This document shows, piece after piece, positions 1 through 7,727 of a stretch of 36,890 nucleotides of DNA. Every line of letters begins with the position of its first letter. The stretch's first letter is position 1. A program made the position numbers and the translations under genes. The stretch is from positions 1-36,890 of IMG/VR virus record IMGVR_UViG_3300035698_016732; one strand, 5' to 3'. The notes below the pieces were generated by a model that did no database searches, had not been told where the DNA came from, and saw only the letters and a list, made by a program, of their open reading frames with translations. The stretch is from a virus.

Positions 1-1
1 A

Positions 2-1471
2 TGTGAAAAAATTGAATTTGATACAACAGCAGATATATTATATGTAGGTAATGGATTACTTTTCCGTTCAGGAATGGGTACATTAATTACTAGTAAAATA
101 TCTTTTGCTTCATCTCCTTCATATGAAGCAGACGTTAAAAAAAGTCAACGTACATTTAAAGGTTTAGTGGAAATATACTTTGATGGCGATGATGATACAC
201 CTACAATTTTTGAATATGATGATATATCTAGGATTAGTTTCTTAGATGAATTATATACACAAGGAGAAACACCCTTAGGAAAAGTATCATCTAATGAATT
301 GGTAGTGGGGTTAAAAAATTTATTAGGTGTTTTTCGCCCAGAAAATACAGCAAGTCCTTACTATGGCAAACTTTTACCTAATCTATTAATCGTTGCTTAC
401 TTTGGTCTTGAACTTACTTCAGGAGTTTTTGATTGGATACGACTAGGTAAATTTAGAACTGGTGATTGGGTAGCTCCTGCAAGTTCACTTGAATGTGAAT
501 TGGTATGTTATGATTTTTTATATAATATTATAAATGATCCAATGCCTCAAATACCATGCCAGGAGAAAAAAACAAAAAAAGAAATGATTGAAATTTTACT
601 TAAAGCAGCAGGTAAAACTAGTAATGAAATAGATATTAGTGACGCTCTTGATTATGCAGTACCTTTAGGATGGTTCGTTTCAGGTGAAATTAGAGACGGG
701 CTTCAACCTTTAGCTGAGGGTAGTTCTGCTAACATTTTTGGTGACAGGGAGGGAATCATTAAAGCAGTAAGTAATTATACTACTAAAGATGCTTCTATTA
801 TTTGGAGGGATTCAGATATGATATATAATGCAGAGATGCCTCAGAAATACAATAATGCGTATTCACAGGTGGAAGTTAAATATTATATCCCTAAAATTGC
901 TAATGTTTCTTCACTATTAAAATTAGAAAATGTTACTGTACCATCAGCTGGATTAACTTTAACAGATTTAACTTTTGGTAGTCCTGTAGCATTTATTGAT
1001 GAAGTAAGATTGACAAATGCTACTAATGTTACTATTACTTCAATAGCAACTGGTTCATGGGGTATTACCATAGTGCTTGCTAATGCAGGTGTTGAAAAAG
1101 AAGTTACATTGGAGATATTTGGGCATATTATAGAAACTACTGAAGCTTATTATACTGCTACTGATACAACTATGCAGGGTAAAATAGGTAATGTAGTATT
1201 GAAAATAGATAATTATTTAATTCAAACTGAAGAAGATGCTATAGAATATGCTGAAGATCTATTACCTATAGTGGCTGATCCATCAGCGTATGTTACTATT
1301 GATGGTAGAGGAGATCCTTCTGTATTACTTACTGATACTATTAATATAATAAATACTACAGAAGATATAGATGATTTAGATGTAGTACCAATAAGGCAAG
1401 AATATATTTATGATGGTGCATTAACATGTAAATCAGTAGCTATAAAAAGAAGTGCAAAGGCAGGTGCATAA
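2..1471 (+). CDS. Tail hub/baseplate structural protein, 5' truncated
   Basis: The reading frame is open from the window edge. The first ATG (74) has AGGA directly against it and no proper spacer, so the true start is probably upstream and the N-terminus is missing. The segment ELVCYDFLYNI, followed by a charged helical stretch (KKTKKEMIEILLKAAGK), resembles the region of phage tail hub proteins (gp27/XkdQ-like) where a similar 'YD.LY.L' motif precedes a helical insertion. The C-terminal half is rich in beta strands and Asp/Thr, as in virion proteins. The gene is followed with a 1-nt TAATG overlap by the next structural gene. Its position just before tail-fibre and endolysin genes supports a tail-tip role. 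The exact family (hub or tail-associated protein) is an inference; I see no peptidase or lysozyme motif in the visible part. Confidence 0.6.
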   Translation, partial: CEKIEFDTTADILYVGNGLLFRSGMGTLITSKISFASSPSYEADVKKSQRTFKGLVEIYFDGDDDTPTIFEYDDISRISFLDELYTQGETPLGKVSSNELVVGLKNLLGVFRPENTASPYYGKLLPNLLIVAYFGLELTSGVFDWIRLGKFRTGDWVAPASSLECELVCYDFLYNIINDPMPQIPCQEKKTKKEMIEILLKAAGKTSNEIDISDALDYAVPLGWFVSGEIRDGLQPLAEGSSANIFGDREGIIKAVSNYTTKDASIIWRDSDMIYNAEMPQKYNNAYSQVEVKYYIPKIANVSSLLKLENVTVPSAGLTLTDLTFGSPVAFIDEVRLTNATNVTITSIATGSWGITIVLANAGVEKEVTLEIFGHIIETTEAYYTATDTTMQGKIGNVVLKIDNYLIQTEEDAIEYAEDLLPIVADPSAYVTIDGRGDPSVLLTDTINIINTTEDIDDLDVVPIRQEYIYDGALTCKSVAIKRSAKAGA

Positions 1472-2022
1472 TGGGGTATGGAGCAAATATACTTTTAAAT
1501 AGTTCAGCAGAAGCGGGTAATTTAAATGATTGGACTACAAGTGGTGTTACTATAGTAGCAAATACAGCACCTGACTATATACTGCGCCCTATAGTAGATG
1601 ATAGAGATCAGGCATTTGATAGAGGAGAACCATCTGGTTCAGGAGCAACTGGTACACATCATTTTTTACTTGCTGCTACTGCATCAATGTATCAAGATGT
1701 GGCTGCTTCTGGAGTGCTCAATTATCAGTTAGAAGCAGTATTTCAGATACCTACATCACAAGATGCATGGGATTCTGATATATTGGGTTGGGTACTTATG
1801 AGCTTTACCTATAGTGATGGTTCAACAGATAGATTTATGATACCTTGTGTTTTGGGAGTTACCTATTCGGGGAGAACTATAGCTAATTTTTGGCTGTATG
1901 CTGTTAGGGAATGTCCTGTAGATACAGATAAGACATTAACTAATATAAGAGTTCACATAGAAACCACAACTCTTATTGGTGGTTTGATGATAGATTATTT
2001 AACATTAAAAGAAGAGACTTAA
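1471..2022 (+). CDS. Putative tail-appendage protein, jelly-roll/CBM-like
   Basis: This 183-residue protein starts at the ATG overlapping the previous stop (TAATG), with AAAGGCAGGTG upstream as ribosome binding site. The N-terminus NILLNSSAEAGNLNDWT is the kind of opening seen in carbohydrate-binding-module-like jelly-roll domains ('NLL.N..FE.G...W'). The rest alternates short hydrophobic strands with Ser/Thr/Gly-rich turns and ends in IDYLTLKEE, another typical strand end of such domains. No catalytic motif is visible. Its place between the hub and the collar-domain fibre suggests a virion protein that may contact host surface sugars; that binding role is inferred, not shown. Confidence 0.5.
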   Translation: MGYGANILLNSSAEAGNLNDWTTSGVTIVANTAPDYILRPIVDDRDQAFDRGEPSGSGATGTHHFLLAATASMYQDVAASGVLNYQLEAVFQIPTSQDAWDSDILGWVLMSFTYSDGSTDRFMIPCVLGVTYSGRTIANFWLYAVRECPVDTDKTLTNIRVHIETTTLIGGLMIDYLTLKEET

Positions 2023-2037
2023 TAAAGGAGTGATATT

Positions 2038-2778
2038 ATGGCAATGGTAATAACAGACAATTCACCAGGAGCAGGAGAGGTAGCTTGGACAGGAATGGTA
2101 ATAAACTATAAAGGTTCAGATTATACTATAACTGATGATAATAGTGATAAAAAGTATTTATGGTGGGATTTAACTTCACCTACAGTATTACAAAAAACAG
2201 ATACTTTACCTGTAATGACAGATGACGATCAAATAGTTTTACTCAATGTATCGGGTATTCATTATTTAATACCAACAGCTACAATATATAATGGGGCATT
2301 AATAAGAGATGCTACTATTACAGCAGCTAAACTTGCTACTGGGGCAGGTTCTATAACTGGAGAAATAAGAATGTGGTCTACAGCAGTAGCGCCATCTACA
2401 TGGGTATTATGTGATGGTTCAGCCATTAGTAGAACAACTTATGCTACTCTTTTTGGAGTAATAGGAGTAACTTTTGGTGTTGGAGATAATAGTACTACAT
2501 TTAATGTTCCTAATTTTAAAGACAATTTTCCAGTTGGTGCTGGAACTACTTATGCTATAGCAGATACAGGTGGAGAAGCAACACATGTATTAACTGAATC
2601 TGAAATGCCAGCACATGTGCATACAGTGGAAGAACCTAATGGGACGCAAAATGTAGATGGTTCTGGAAATACTGCGGCTGAAGTAAGTCATACAGTTAAT
2701 TCAGGGTCTGTAGGTGGAGATGTGGCGCATGAAAATAGACCACCATATTTAGCAATACAATTTATAATTAAGACATAG
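2038..2778 (+). CDS. Tail fibre with phage Tail Collar domain
   Basis: The 246-residue protein has an excellent ribosome binding site (AAAGGAGTGATATT-ATG). Residues about 105-246 match the Phage Tail Collar (microcystin-dependent protein) fold: GEIRMWSTAVAPSTWVLCDG is the typical opening 'G.I..w....aP.gwl.cdG', followed by YATLFGVIG, FNVPNFKDNFPVGAG (consensus 'f.lPdlrgrfp.g.g'), a His-containing region (EMPAHVHTVEE) and ENRPPYLAIQFIIKT at the C-terminus (consensus 'nm.Py..l.ylI'). The N-terminal 100 residues are unrelated beta-rich sequence that probably attaches to the baseplate. In known phages this domain trimerises in short tail fibres and binds receptors. This is one of the firmest calls in the window. 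Confidence 0.9.
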   Translation: MAMVITDNSPGAGEVAWTGMVINYKGSDYTITDDNSDKKYLWWDLTSPTVLQKTDTLPVMTDDDQIVLLNVSGIHYLIPTATIYNGALIRDATITAAKLATGAGSITGEIRMWSTAVAPSTWVLCDGSAISRTTYATLFGVIGVTFGVGDNSTTFNVPNFKDNFPVGAGTTYAIADTGGEATHVLTESEMPAHVHTVEEPNGTQNVDGSGNTAAEVSHTVNSGSVGGDVAHENRPPYLAIQFIIKT

Positions 2779-2787
2779 GGGATGTAA

Positions 2788-3210
2788 ATGTATAGATTAT
2801 ACTTTAATAAATACAATAAAATAGTGCCAGTTGAGATAATAGATTATGATGAGTCTGCATATAACAAAAGATTTTTTGTAACTAAAAAAACCTTTAAAAG
2901 TGAGGAATCTGCTATAGAATGGTGTAATAAGAGCAGTGAAGAAAGAAAATATGATAGTACTGTTGAAGATAAAGAAGATAAAAAACTAGGAAATAAAATT
3001 GAAGATACTATCATTACAGTAGGACTTACTGATGAACAGATTGATATTTTAAAAAATAAATTCAATCAAATAGATGAGGAATTTGATTTAGTTAAAGTTT
3101 GGAAAGATATTGCAGTTATAAAGTTTGGAGAAATAGAAACTAAATTAGATCAAGCTCAAACAGCTTTTATAAAATTGAAAAATAGGATTGAAGCATTGGA
3201 AGATGCTTAA
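2788..3210 (+). CDS. Hypothetical protein with C-terminal coiled coil
   Basis: This is a 140-residue protein starting at an ATG preceded by AGGGGATGTAA. The N-terminal 50 residues are a compact mixed alpha/beta stretch (YRLYFNKYNKIVPVEIIDYD, then a Lys/Glu-rich segment). Residues about 75-140 form a long amphipathic helix with heptad-like spacing (LTDEQIDILKNKFNQIDEEFDL, then KLDQAQTAFIKLKNRIEALED) that should make a coiled coil. Lying directly after the collar-domain fibre gene, it could be a fibre-assembly chaperone or a structural accessory, but no family is recognised. Confidence 0.6.
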   Translation: MYRLYFNKYNKIVPVEIIDYDESAYNKRFFVTKKTFKSEESAIEWCNKSSEERKYDSTVEDKEDKKLGNKIEDTIITVGLTDEQIDILKNKFNQIDEEFDLVKVWKDIAVIKFGEIETKLDQAQTAFIKLKNRIEALEDA

Positions 3211-3223
3211 AGAAAGGAGAAAA

Positions 3224-4414
3224 ATGTATATAGGATACGATCACTGCCCAAAGGAGTTAGCGCCTGAAGCAGATATAGTACAACATAGACTCGATTTCCC
3301 TTTGGATTTCAGAGTACCAGATGCTACGCTAAGACATTTATTAATGTATACAAAGCATAGGGATAGTTATGTCTATACAAATTCTATAGACTTAGCTACT
3401 GTTTTGGCACAATGCAAAACAAATAATACTATACCAATAATAGCACTTAATTTCTTTTGGGCTTTAAGGCACGATGATGCTACCAAGCATTTATGGCCTT
3501 CTAAAATAACACCTACAGATATGGCAAGGTGTGCGAGGCTTATAAAAGACATACTTATTGAAAAAGGATTTACTGAGGCTTATGTATCAGTATTAAATGA
3601 GCCTACTAAATGGCTTAAGAATGAACAAATATACCAATATAGTAAAGCAGTAGTAGATATCTTAGATGAAACCATGGTTAAGATACTAGTTGGCAATGAT
3701 GAGTTCTTTCCTGATATGTTTGATTATTTAGCAAGTAGATTTGCAGGAAATTCAAATGTATTAATAGGTTTTCATGCTCTTTCTGGCATGGGTAAGTGGA
3801 GCAATCCTACAGCTTATATGGGTAGAATTGGCATGATGAAAGAGTTGGCTGCTAATTACAAACTTAAAATAATTGGCAATGAATGTGGTTCATGGTTTGT
3901 AAGTTATCGTACTGAGACTGGGCATAATATAAATAAGCAAATAATTATGGAGTGCAAAACTAATGACTATATAGCTTGTTTAATAGTACTGCCTGATCTA
4001 AATGTAAATTGTATTACTCGTTACAAGTTAGGATATATAATTTGGGATAATGACTACAGAGTAATTAAAGTGTATAGCAAATATTATAATGATTTTATTA
4101 ATTTTATAAAACAAGAAGGAGGAAAGAAGATGGTTAATTACAAAGTACCAAGCGAACTTAAAACTATTGCTATTGAACTTGGAAATGTAATAGGTAATTA
4201 TGAGGCGGAACTTCCAGTACTTACAGGTACAGGAATATGGCAAAATTCAATTGGTCATAAACGTGGGGATTATTTGACTAAAGCAGATTTCGATTCAGCA
4301 ATGGAAAAAATACTTAAAATGATAGGCATTGATATAAGTGTTTACTACAATGCTGATGGTAGTTGGAATTCTGACTGGCAAACAATAGCAAAAAGCGGAG
4401 GCGTTGATGAATAA
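3224..4414 (+). CDS. Glycoside-hydrolase-like (clan A type) tail or lysis-associated protein
   Basis: The start is taken as the ATG at 3224, which has AGAAAGGAGAAAA in front of it; an ATG at 3188 lies upstream in frame but has no ribosome binding site. Residues 1-300 look like a TIM-barrel glycosidase: VSVLNEPTKW places a candidate acid/base Glu at residue 126 (NEP motif) and IIGNECGSWF a candidate nucleophile Glu at residue 220. That order and spacing is typical of clan A hydrolases such as GH5. The last 94 residues are a separate small domain that begins at an internal Met with its own strong Shine-Dalgarno (see 4116-4132). The gene sits between tail-fibre genes and the endolysin, so it may degrade a host surface polysaccharide or belong to the virion. 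The substrate is unknown and the family call is by motif only. Confidence 0.6.
   Translation: MYIGYDHCPKELAPEADIVQHRLDFPLDFRVPDATLRHLLMYTKHRDSYVYTNSIDLATVLAQCKTNNTIPIIALNFFWALRHDDATKHLWPSKITPTDMARCARLIKDILIEKGFTEAYVSVLNEPTKWLKNEQIYQYSKAVVDILDETMVKILVGNDEFFPDMFDYLASRFAGNSNVLIGFHALSGMGKWSNPTAYMGRIGMMKELAANYKLKIIGNECGSWFVSYRTETGHNINKQIIMECKTNDYIACLIVLPDLNVNCITRYKLGYIIWDNDYRVIKVYSKYYNDFINFIKQEGGKKMVNYKVPSELKTIAIELGNVIGNYEAELPVLTGTGIWQNSIGHKRGDYLTKADFDSAMEKILKMIGIDISVYYNADGSWNSDWQTIAKSGGVDE
4116..4132 (+). promoter_or_regulatory. Strong internal ribosome binding site and in-frame ATG
   Basis: AAGGAGG at 4116-4122 is followed after 7 nt by an ATG at 4130 that is in frame with the glycosidase-like gene. 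Starting there would give a separate 94-residue protein (4130-4414: MVNYKVPSELKT to KSGGVDE). The signal is better than that of the full-length start, so both products may be made, or the long frame may be a fusion of two once-separate genes. Confidence 0.6.
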
Positions 4415-5765
4415 AGTGACAGGTAAGACAAACATTATTGGTGTATGGAATGGTACCATTGAAGATCTAGTACGTCCATTTTTAACAGGAGGAGATATAA
4501 TTAGAGCTAGAAAAATAGCACCTATGTATATCAAGTATTGTCGTATTTTCAAAATCAGAGCTGACATAGCATTTGCTCAGGGACCCTGTCATGAATGTGG
4601 TAAACTTACTTTTAAAGGCATAGCTAAACCTGAATGGAATAACTTTGCAGGTCTTGGTATTACTGGTGCAGGAGCTAAACAGACATTTGCAAGTGAAGAT
4701 TTAGGCGTACTTGCGCATATTGCACATCTTGCTTGGTATGTATATCCAGATCATGTGCATAGTTTATGCAGTAAAAAGTTTGATCCACGACATTTTGGTT
4801 CTACTCATTATAGATATAATGGTGATACTACATTGGGTAATCTCAGTGGACAATGGGCAGTTCCAGGGAAATATAAACAACCTGATGGTTCATGGATAAC
4901 TTATGATATGAAGATAGCAAAGTACGCTAATATTATAAACAACACTTCTATTGAACCTATTGAGCTACCTATTGAGCCACTACTACAAAGAGGTGATAAA
5001 GGAGAAGAGGTAAAGAAGTTGCAGAAGTACTTAAACAGTGTGGGTTCTTCTTTAGTAGTAGATGGAGATTTCGGACCTAAAACGGAAAAAGCGGTTAAGG
5101 CGTATCAAAAGCGTGAAAAACTAGAAGTTACAGGTTATATTAACGTTATTACTAAGAAAAAGATGAATGATTTTGTAGTAGTCGAGCCTGAACTACCAAT
5201 AGATAATGGTGAAATTTATGACTTAATTTTTCAAATGGGCCATGTAGGAATTTATAAAGGAATGACAGGAACATCAGGAGAGCGTGAATGGAATAAGAAA
5301 CTTGGGGATGCTATGAAACCATTGTTAGAAAAAACAGGATTAAAGTTTAGGATTATGGGCGGACTTGATTGGCTACCTGATGTACCAAATAAATGTAAAA
5401 TATTTATGTCCTCACATTGTGATGGCTCTAATAGTTCAAAATCTCATGGATACACTTTAGGATTTAAACCAGGTACCAATGAAGAGTTCAAAGACGTTAT
5501 GTCTAAAAGCTACGGTAAGCTATGTGGGTTTACCAAGAGAAAAGAAAATTCAACAGGGGGTCTCAGATTATATTATATGTATACCGATAAGTCAGAGTAT
5601 GCAGGTAGTAAATATAATGTACCAAGGATAAAAGCGAATTATTATTGTTTATTAGAGCATGGATTTTTCACGAATCCGAAGGAACGTAAATGGCTTGAGG
5701 ATAATATTAATAAAATTGCAAAACATCATGTAGAGGTGATAAAGAGGTTCTTAGGTGGGAAATAA
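4407..5765 (+). CDS. Bifunctional endolysin: glucosaminidase-like + PG-binding + amidase
   Basis: The start is the ATG at 4407, 5 nt after GGAGG; a TTG lies directly before it. Three domains are visible. Residues about 40-130 resemble the lysozyme-like/glucosaminidase group (AFAQGPCHECGKLTF with a candidate catalytic Glu, then NNFAGLGITG and LGVLAHIAHLAWY). Residues about 190-255 are a PG_binding_1 repeat (LLQRGDKGEEVKKLQKYL and DGDFGPKTEKAVKAYQK). Residues about 272-452 match Amidase_3-type N-acetylmuramoyl-L-alanine amidases: H279 (GHVG), E294 (GEREW) and H337 (SSHCDG) are candidate zinc ligands and E417 (LEHGFFTNP) the catalytic Glu. Together they would cut both glycan and peptide linkages of peptidoglycan at lysis. 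No signal peptide is seen, so export should depend on a holin, and candidates follow at once. The order binding-domain-in-the-middle is a notable arrangement. Confidence 0.88.
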   Translation: MNKVTGKTNIIGVWNGTIEDLVRPFLTGGDIIRARKIAPMYIKYCRIFKIRADIAFAQGPCHECGKLTFKGIAKPEWNNFAGLGITGAGAKQTFASEDLGVLAHIAHLAWYVYPDHVHSLCSKKFDPRHFGSTHYRYNGDTTLGNLSGQWAVPGKYKQPDGSWITYDMKIAKYANIINNTSIEPIELPIEPLLQRGDKGEEVKKLQKYLNSVGSSLVVDGDFGPKTEKAVKAYQKREKLEVTGYINVITKKKMNDFVVVEPELPIDNGEIYDLIFQMGHVGIYKGMTGTSGEREWNKKLGDAMKPLLEKTGLKFRIMGGLDWLPDVPNKCKIFMSSHCDGSNSSKSHGYTLGFKPGTNEEFKDVMSKSYGKLCGFTKRKENSTGGLRLYYMYTDKSEYAGSKYNVPRIKANYYCLLEHGFFTNPKERKWLEDNINKIAKHHVEVIKRFLGGK

Positions 5766-5937
5766 ACACAATAAAAGAAATAAGCATGAGTATAACTTAG
5801 ATCGCTTGGACAGTATGATAACAGTAGCATTGATAGCTAACCAGCGTTATATCTATGTACCAAAAAGATTGTATAAAGTAGCAAAACAGATGCTTGCCGT
5901 TCAAAATATTAAAGATTTGACTATTAAAACATATTAG
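5755..5937 (+). CDS. Small basic hypothetical protein
   Basis: This 60-residue protein starts at GTG (5755), overlapping the end of the endolysin gene by 11 nt, with AAAGAGG 7 nt upstream. The N-terminus is very rich in Lys, Asn, Arg and His (GNKHNKRNKHEYNLDRL); the rest has a hydrophobic strand (MITVALIANQRYIYV) and a Lys-rich tail. No membrane segment or known family is recognised. The overlap with the endolysin suggests co-translation and perhaps a lysis-related or regulatory role, but this is only context. Confidence 0.5.
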   Translation: MGNKHNKRNKHEYNLDRLDSMITVALIANQRYIYVPKRLYKVAKQMLAVQNIKDLTIKTY

Positions 5938-5966
5938 TTGACAAAATAGTTAAAGTATGTAATAAT
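5938..5966 (+). promoter_or_regulatory. Sigma-A type promoter with extended -10, before holin-like gene
   Basis: A perfect -35 box TTGACA (5938-5943) is separated by 17 nt from AATAAT (5961-5966, five of six bases of TATAAT). The -10 box is preceded by TGT, the extended -10 TGN motif. It lies in the short gap between the small basic gene and the first holin-like gene (ATG 5989), so a transcript would have a short leader containing the AGAAAGG ribosome binding site. Confidence 0.75.
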
Positions 5967-5988
5967 GGTTAACTAAGAAAGGTATATT

Positions 5989-6300
5989 ATGGAAGTAATG
6001 ATAAGTGCGGAAGTTCTGGGTAACTTTGGACTTATGTCCGCCACAGTTATAGCAACAGTAGAGGCATTAAAAAGGGTTATTTACTTAGTAAGACCTAAAC
6101 AAATACCAGATAGAGTTTCAATAATTCTTGCTTTAGTAGTATCTTTTGGTACTTCTTTTGCTTATACAGCATATGTAGGAGATTGGGCAGTTATGGCTAT
6201 ATTCTTAGCTATAGCAAATTCCTTTGCTATATTTGGAGCATCTACAGCAGGATATAAAGGCATAAAACCTAAGTTAAAAAAACTTAAAGAGGTGATTTGA
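5989..6300 (+). CDS. Holin-like small membrane protein
   Basis: The 103-residue protein has AAGAAAGG 6 nt before its ATG. Three hydrophobic segments are evident: about residues 9-32 (LGNFGLMSATVIATVEALKR region), 43-62 (VSIILALVVSFGTSFAYTAY) and 66-87 (WAVMAIFLAIANSFAIFGAS). A Lys-rich C-terminus follows (KPKLKKLKE). Small size, several membrane spans, a positively charged tail and position next to the endolysin all fit a class I holin, which would open the membrane for the endolysin. It has its own promoter just upstream. The family cannot be named from sequence alone. An alternative is a small phage membrane protein unrelated to lysis. Confidence 0.65.
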   Translation: MEVMISAEVLGNFGLMSATVIATVEALKRVIYLVRPKQIPDRVSIILALVVSFGTSFAYTAYVGDWAVMAIFLAIANSFAIFGASTAGYKGIKPKLKKLKEVI

Positions 6301-6488
6301 TGAGTGAAGTAGTAAAATGTCCAGTATGTAATGGTAGAGGTATAGTGCCTCAAGGATTTTATATGGTACCAGAAGGACAGAATTTTTCTTCATCAAGTAC
6401 AGCACCTGAAACTTGTAAAACTTGTGGTGGTAAGGGTTATTTCACTTTTAATAACGCCGCTATTAGTAATTATAAGGAGGTGATTTGA
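6300..6488 (+). CDS. Small zinc-binding protein with DnaJ-like CxxCxGxG motifs
   Basis: The ATG at 6300 overlaps the previous stop (TGATG) and has AAAGAGGTGATTT in front. The 62 residues carry two CxxCxGxG-type motifs, CPVCNGRG near the N-terminus and CKTCGGKG about 30 residues later, the signature of the DnaJ central zinc domain. They are separated by a Ser/Pro-rich linker. Such mini zinc proteins are common in phage genomes, and their role is usually unknown. Here it is sandwiched between two membrane-protein genes in a tightly coupled operon. Confidence 0.7.
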   Translation: MSEVVKCPVCNGRGIVPQGFYMVPEGQNFSSSSTAPETCKTCGGKGYFTFNNAAISNYKEVI

Positions 6489-6862
6489 TGGAAATAATTT
6501 TACAGGGAACAATAATAAGTGCGATAGTTGTTGTTATTTTAATAATAATTGATGCTATTGTAGGATCGGCAGTTTCTTTATATACAAAAGATTTTGATTG
6601 GAATAAATTTCTTAATTTTCTTAAACATACCATAGCACCATATGTTATAGTATGGGGAGGATTATCAGGTGTATTCATTGGTACTACATTCCTAACGCAA
6701 TGGTTAGGGTATGGTATAGGGCTAAGTGCAATAATACCTATAACTGGTATAATATCTATAGTAGCTGCGGCTATATCTGCTAAAATGATAGCTGAGATAT
6801 ACGCTAAATTTAAAAAATTAGGTATAGATATTAGCGATGCAAGAGCTAAAGAAAATGATTAA
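6488..6862 (+). CDS. Small multi-span membrane protein, second holin candidate
   Basis: The start is the ATG at 6488, 4 nt after an almost perfect anti-16S match (AAGGAGGTGATTTG); a TTG just upstream in frame is not needed. The 125-residue protein opens with a long hydrophobic helix (GTIISAIVVVILIIIDAIVG), has a second hydrophobic block (APYVIVWGGLSGVFIGTTFL) and a third (GIGLSAIIPITGIISIVAAA), and ends in a Lys/Asp-rich tail. Its topology resembles Gram-positive phage holins. It could act with the protein encoded at 5989-6300 as a holin pair or as holin/antiholin. The very strong ribosome binding site predicts high expression. Confidence 0.6.
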   Translation: MEIILQGTIISAIVVVILIIIDAIVGSAVSLYTKDFDWNKFLNFLKHTIAPYVIVWGGLSGVFIGTTFLTQWLGYGIGLSAIIPITGIISIVAAAISAKMIAEIYAKFKKLGIDISDARAKEND

Positions 6863-6897
6863 ATAACAAATATGTAGCAATGTAATAAGGAGGACAT

Positions 6898-7722
6898 ATT
6901 TTAAATCCACCTGATTTACCAGAGATTCATGGTAAACGAAAAACGATTAAATATTTAGAATTAAATTTTCCATCTAGTTGGGAAAAGCTTGACATTATAC
7001 CTTTATCATGTTTTCATATAGGATCTACTTATTTCAATGAAAAGAAACTTAGAGGATGGGTTAAATGGATTGCGGAGAAACCTACAAGAAGGGCTTGGCT
7101 ATTAGGAGATATTTTTGATGCTATTTTAGCAGGTAGTCCAGGAAATATGCATGAACAAACTATGACTTTAAAAGATGCTAAGTTATTGGCTGAAGATATA
7201 TTAAAGCCTATAGTTGAACAAATAGATCTAGTAATAACAGGAAATCACGATGATCGTGTGTTTAATTTAACCTCTGATGAGATTATTTTTGACTTATGTA
7301 AGTGGTTAGGAATTGAAGATAAATATCACTTTGGTGATTATACCGGTGTTATAAGATTTGGTAAAAATCGAGGAAAGAAGAATAAACCATTAGTATATAC
7401 ATTTTATTGCTCACATGGAACTGGTGGTGCAGCAACTCCTGGTGGTAAAATGAATAAATTATTGAAATTGGGGGAAGTTGTGGAAGATTGCGATCTTTAC
7501 GTGATGGCGCACGTTCACGATATTTTGGTAGCTAAGTTAGAACCGTTTCGTGTTGATAGTCGTAATGGGCAGTTAAAAACAGTTAAGCAGACGTTTGTAA
7601 CTTCATCTAGTTGGCTCGATTATGGGGGATATGCCTTAACTAAAAAGTATAGACCTGGTAAGACGGGTTCACCAAGGATAAGATTGTATGGTAATAAGAA
7701 AGATTGTCATGTTTCGATTTGA
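6898..7722 (+). CDS. Metallophosphoesterase with apparent ATT start
   Basis: The frame is open from a TAA at 6886-6888 and contains no ATG, GTG or TTG before codon 84 (ATG 7147). Homology-like sequence begins much earlier, and a perfect AAGGAGG (6887-6893) stands 4 nt before an in-frame ATT (6898), the likely start. Calcineurin-like phosphoesterase motifs are visible: LLGDIFD (GDxxD), VITGNHDD (GNHD), FYCSHG and MAHVHD (GHxH-like). The first metal motif, normally DxH, reads SCFHIGS, so the first Asp is Cys. If that holds, one metal ligand is missing and activity may be altered. The family cleaves phosphomonoesters or phosphodiesters. It is the last plus-strand gene before the tRNA region. The start and the Cys substitution are the two oddities. 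Confidence 0.75.
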   Translation: MLNPPDLPEIHGKRKTIKYLELNFPSSWEKLDIIPLSCFHIGSTYFNEKKLRGWVKWIAEKPTRRAWLLGDIFDAILAGSPGNMHEQTMTLKDAKLLAEDILKPIVEQIDLVITGNHDDRVFNLTSDEIIFDLCKWLGIEDKYHFGDYTGVIRFGKNRGKKNKPLVYTFYCSHGTGGAATPGGKMNKLLKLGEVVEDCDLYVMAHVHDILVAKLEPFRVDSRNGQLKTVKQTFVTSSSWLDYGGYALTKKYRPGKTGSPRIRLYGNKKDCHVSI

Positions 7723-7727
7723 TATAA

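Noticed and set aside
1011-1040. TTGACA with a TATTAC box 17 nt downstream, plus strand
   Set aside because: It lies mid-gene in the structural module, the -10 is poor, and no gene start follows within a sensible distance.
6990-7018. TTGACA in the late phosphoesterase gene
   Set aside because: The matching -10 (TTTCAT) is weak and the site is inside conserved coding sequence, so probably chance.
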